This document shows, one piece after another, positions 59,798-64,000 of a stretch of DNA of 64,000 nucleotides (position 1 is its first letter; every line of letters starts with the position of its first letter). The stretch covers positions 258,767 through 322,766 of the forward strand of contig KB722769.1 of assembly GCA_000349905.1 (NCBI GenBank), given 5' to 3'. The notes under the pieces were generated by a model. The model did not search any database. It saw only the letters and a program-made list of their open reading frames with translations, and was not told the origin of the DNA. Origin of the DNA: Volvariella volvacea V23 (Eukaryota > Basidiomycota > Agaricomycetes > Agaricales > Pluteaceae). Made by a program: the position numbers and the translations under genes.

Positions 59798-62700
59798 ATG
59801 AAAATGTCAACCGAACCTCTCGTCAGTCTGTCGCACAAGACGTTGGACAACACAGTCGGAGCGGCGTTCTTGGGTATCGTTGGGGCTTCGATGTATGTGC
59901 TATTTCTTTCATCCCCCCTCTCCACTCTAGTCTGCGCTTTCGTGGTCGGGTTCTCACGTTTGTTTCTTCTCCCCTCTCCTCCTTTTCGCACTCGGTTCTC
60001 CCTGTGAATGCATCATCAAATCCCATCAAACGACCAACGATCTGTTGCTCCTTTTGGCCACACACTCTCGTCGCGCCCGAATCTCGAATCCCTTCATCAA
60101 CTTTGCCCTTCCCTCCCACCTTGACAAACTCGTCCCGGGACTTGATGAGAGCAGATTATACGGCATCACAGTCGTCCAGGCTTACTGGTACTACCATCGA
60201 TTCCCTCGCGACTCGATCTTGCACAAGGGTTCGGTGAGTGGTTCTTTGTCCTTCTCCTCCCTTTCTTCTACAAGTGATAATCTGAGTATATGCTTACACC
60301 CCCCGTCTCGTCACTTTACATGCGCGCATATACCATAGGTCGCTGTACTCTGCACCCTGGACACACTACACCAAGCCCTGATCGTCCACGCTGTCTACAT
60401 CTACATCGTATCTGGGTTTGGGAATCTAGATGGCTTGGCTTATATCCTCTGGTATGTCCTTTTCGATATTTTGTTTCTCCTCAATTGGCGCTCACGTACT
60501 TTCTGCTGTGTAGGTCGATTAAAGTAAGTTGCAAGATTGAATATTGGTTTTGGCCCCTTTTTTGACGCGTGTATGCGCGCTCATTTGTAGCTTCAGGTGT
60601 TGATCAATGTAAGTCTCCACTCGCTATCGTCTACTTGTGTTCGAGTTCTGAGCTGGCGTGTCTAGGTCGTCATCATTTTGATGGTGCATAGCTTATATAC
60701 GTACCGAGTCTGGCTTTGTGAGTCTTCTCACATCTTTCTATTATCCCTGCTCTACGAATTCAGTCAATCTTACATCACTCTCCCTTCCAGTAAGCGGGTA
60801 TCATAGAGGAATACTGGGATACCTCGTCGTAAGTCCCTCCCCAAACCGGTGACGATCAAAACCACTCATAGTATGGTTCTTTGTTCCAGGCCGGCGTGGT
60901 CATTGGCGGATTTATAATTGGCATAAGTGAGTTACTCATCCCCCAGAGTAACATGTCTCGTACTTACGCCGCGTTTTTGCTAGTTTTCACGTATCATATG
61001 TGCGCATCCCCGATCACCTCGGATTTTACTGCGACTGTTGCTAACTTGATTGTAGATACACCGTGCATACGTACGTCGAACTCGACTCTGTCTCCGTAAG
61101 TTTCGGGTTTCTCCCACTTTTTCCTCCCCTCCCCATTCCCTCTTCATTTATCTCTATCTAACGCAATACCCTACATCCTTCATCACCGACAGTGGGCCAT
61201 CACAAGCTCCCTCGCGACATCAACCACCATCGACTTTGTCATCGCGGCCGCGATGTGCTTTTACCTCCGGAAGAGCAAAGGACAGGAGACGAGGCTCAAC
61301 TCGAAGATTTCGAGGGTAATGCAATATACGCTCGGGTCTGGGTTGGTCACGAGGTACGTTCTTTGTTCTCAACCTCCACTCTGTTGCATATGTCGGGTCT
61401 GGTCTGACTGAGGTTGGTTGTACAGTGCTTGCTCGTTGGCGGCTTTGTTCACGTACACGCTTTTGCCGAATACGTTTGTGTTTATTGGTCTCGAGTTTTT
61501 GCTCACAAAGTGTGAGTCCCCCAAGTCCCCCTGTTTATGACCCACGCCTTATGTGATCATCTCTCCCCCTTAGTCTACGTCGGCTCCTTCCTGGCGATGC
61601 TCAACGCGCGCGACCGCTCCCGCCAAAAGGCCCAGATGAATCCCATCCAGGATCCAGAGAACAATGTGACACTCGACAGCGGCATGCCCGTGTTCGCAAA
61701 GAACTCCAACGCCAATCCAAACACGGGTGGTGGTGCGCTCGACACGGTCGGAACAGTCGGCGCGACGTCGACAGTCGGGCACGGTGCCGATCTGGGCGTG
61801 GACGTTGACATCGTGGTGGAGAAATTCAAGGTCACGCTGCCCAACAACTCGTCCATCACGCATGTGCACCACGAGGAGCATGAGCACGAGCACAATGAGG
61901 ATTTCGGCAAGGCGAAGATGAAGAAGCTGGATGAGGAGGGAGATGAGGAGGAGGGGTATTTGGAGAATGAGAATGACGTTTCGATGAGCACGATGGTTAA
62001 CCCGGATCCGATGGGGCAGGAGGAGGATGATAAGCTGGATTTGAAGGGGCTCGGAGGGGGTGTGAAGGATATCGTCCCGGCCACGAATACCACCAACACT
62101 ACGATGATGATGACAGCGGAACCAGGGCCTATAGGCACTAATGCACACCTCAAGATTCAAACCACAGATCTGGACTACCATCCCACCCGTCCCCTCCCTC
62201 TTCCTCTCGCGCTCACATCCCGATCCGTCGGCGGCCACCAGAGGGAATCCACAAACCAGACCACCGGGACGTCGTCGAGCTTTTTCAGCTCCACTACGCT
62301 CGTGAACGACCGCGAGCGAGAGGAGTTTAGCCCCGTGTCGCCCGCGACGAGTGCAGGGAGCACGTATCCGATGCTGGGCCGCCAGGGGGAGAGGGGGTCG
62401 GGTCTGAGTCCGGGGTTTAGCCCTGGGTTTAGTCCTGCGCCTACTGCTACTTCTGCGTTGCCTTCCGGGTCGAGGGTGAGGTTTTCGTCTGGGATTCCGT
62501 CGTATTATGGACAAACGTATGGTGGTGCTTTGGCTGTTGGGAGTCCGAGCTACTATGGCCAGAGCAATGTGAATCATGACGTGGAAATACAGAGTGCTGG
62601 TGTGGATGGCGAAGGACAGGATGGGTATAACTTTGATTTTATTCTGGCGGATGGTGGGTTTGGAGATGAAGAAGCTGGGTATGGGTTGTCCCCTGTTAGC

Positions 62701-63121
62701 GCCCATTCCAGTTATATCCTGGATGGTACTGGTTCGATTAGGGAGCCTGAATTGGTAAGTTGATACTCCCCTTTGTCGTTGAATCATCGACTTACGGACT
62801 CCTCGACAGACCACGAGCAAACACCCCCAGCCTCAACCTCAATCCCAATCCCCCTCTCAAACCCTAGGATACCACCTCCCCTGGACAGTGCCTAAAAGGA
62901 GAAACACGCCTCCACCCGCAATCACAGGTCCCCCACCAAACCGTCCACTTCCTGCTCAACCTGCGAGTGTTCGTGGCCGTGGCCAGATTCAGGAGCTTAC
63001 ACCGGACCAGGACCAGGCGATGATGCTCGGTGTACGGTTGGACACTCGTAGAAACTCGCTGCCTACGTTGACGCCTGCGCCATCCTCGGATTTGTTGTCG
63101 CACACGGGTCATCGTGCGTGA
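59798..63121 (+). CDS. Seven-TM protein (DUF6534-type) with long disordered tail
   Basis: Fourteen exons, 745 aa: 59798-59892, 60155-60233, 60339-60451, 60514-60523, 60591-60608, 60666-60717, 60791-60828, 60890-60926, 60984-60999, 61056-61095, 61193-61353, 61426-61511, 61574-62754, 62810-63121. All joins keep the frame; exons of 10, 16 and 18 nt are needed. The N-terminal ~265 residues follow the 7-TM plan I remember for the Agaricomycete DUF6534 family: LDNTVGAAFLGIVGASILYGITVVQ, LDTLHQALIVHAVY, YILWSIKLQVLIN, SLYTYRVWLLS, TTIDFVIAAAMCFYLRKSKG, LLPNTFVFIGLEFLLTKFYVGSFLAMLNAR. Function unknown. The other ~475 residues are disordered, with a His/acidic patch (HVHHEEHEHEHNEDF), repeated SPGFSPGFSPA and SYYGQ motifs, and a Pro-rich end. 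A second in-frame ATG is at 59804. Confidence 0.82.
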
Positions 63122-64000
63122 AGATGACGACCCCTCGACACGCTTGGTCGTTCATGGACTCACGAGTACGGCGATGTTTAATGACATTTAACGATCCGGC
63201 TGGAGCCTTCTCATCAAAGTTTTGGCACGCAACTTGTTTGTACGAATTAGGTATCTGTACTTCAAGTTGATATAGACCTCCTTCATTCACGGTGAAGGCG
63301 AGATTCCCCCTTCCTACCGTTGGTTGTACTTTTATGTTGAATTTTTTTCTTGGATTCTCTTTTGAATTTCGTTTTGTATACCTCGCCTCGACCAGGAGAA
63401 GAGCCGTCTTTCTTTCTCCGTTACACTCCTTTCCTTTCCTTCTTTGTATACTTTTTTTCGTGTTCCTCAAGCTTTCTTGTTACATACCACCCTCATTTTT
63501 TTCTCCTTCGTTTTGTTACTTGGATATTCACCACTCACCACTCACTCTCTTTCAGCCCGAGTATCTATTTACATCACTCGCCTACTCCACGTCGACGTCG
63601 ACGCGGGACTTGACCTTCTTTTTGTATTTGATATCTGGTGATACCTTATACATACCTTGTTACCCTTTTTGTCCTTTGTTCAGCTATTTACTTGATGTCT
63701 TTGGAACTTTAGGAGATTGGAGGAAATCGTGATAAAATGTACGATAGCGCAAGTTGAGCCATGGTGTATATGAATACTGATTTCTTTTTGTCAATTTCGG
63801 TGCGAGTGGTATTACCGGTCAGTTTGGCTTTGCTTACCGCCATGGCTATGGATCGATGGACACGGGGTCTCGAACTCTCCCACGACAATTCAAAGCCATC
63901 TACAAGCTTCGGAAGTACGTCGAGGTTCTGCATTTATATCCTGTCCCAGGTCCTGCCCGAGGGAGAGTCGGCATGGTGTACAGGACTGCTGTATTATTAT
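63122..64000. other. 3' flank and right edge
   Basis: T- and pyrimidine-rich sequence at 63320-63560 is probably the 3' UTR and termination region of the 7-TM gene. From about 63700 to the end no gene can be supported, although an exon of a gene beyond the window cannot be excluded. Confidence 0.45.

Noticed and set aside
61570..62820. A 416-codon open frame antisense to the 7-TM gene
   Set aside because: It mirrors the GC-rich, stop-poor exon encoding the disordered tail; Arg/His-rich composition and no motif.
63860..63900. Minus-strand GAGTTCGAGACCCC, like a tRNA B box
   Set aside because: No D-arm/A box or acceptor stem at the right distance; treated as chance.

Overview
This is fungal nuclear DNA, most probably from an Agaricomycete (mushroom-forming basidiomycete). 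The genes are cut by many introns, mostly 45-75 nt, and several families are typical of that class: a 7-TM protein resembling the DUF6534 family, a stand-alone NRPS-like adenylation enzyme, numerous F-box proteins, a Kre9/Knh1-like surface protein and a multi-TM orphan family with the CDPTRNR...H-N-I-P signature. All exon maps were built by hand from splice signals, reading frame and remembered family patterns. No database search was run. There is one 100-N assembly gap (3775-3874). I saw no convincing tRNA, rRNA, CRISPR array or intact transposon.

Layout. 1-3066 (-): 5' part of a long disordered single-pass membrane protein running off the left edge. 3.1-8.7 kb: no gene I can support, with the gap. 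8755-10637 (+): adenylate-forming enzyme. 10.6-13.8 kb: gene-poor. 13874-16314 (-): TDP1 in 12 exons, with a GC-AG intron and a 9-nt exon. 17.6-28.9 kb: three generations of one P-loop NTPase family (relic, frameshifted pseudogene, intact gene), interleaved with a small secreted M15-like peptidase and a multi-TM protein. 29.6-41.3 kb: five F-box-type genes in a row, two of them inverted paralogues around a third, one with an N-terminal TPR-like region and a His/Gly-rich insert. 43.2-44.1 kb: Kre9/Knh1-like surface protein. 46.4-47.6 kb: QCR6, the hinge subunit of respiratory complex III, whose reading frame can only be closed through exons of 2 nt and 4 nt. 48.0-50.2 kb: NTF2-like gene and a broken duplicate of its 5' end. 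51.1-57.7 kb: a PD-(D/E)xK nuclease-like gene followed by three tandem protein-kinase-like genes, flanked by 5' and 3' debris of further copies. 59.8-63.1 kb: a 14-exon 7-TM protein with a long disordered tail.

Housekeeping genes (TDP1, QCR6) therefore alternate with fast-evolving, duplicated accessory families. The nuclease-like gene next to the kinase-like array is the most suggestive accessory system: both domain types are known in fungal conflict- and effector-type proteins, but any functional link here is inference. The best structural oddities are the QCR6 microexons, the possible conversion of coding sequence to intron in one F-box paralogue, and the stop-loss in the third kinase-like gene.
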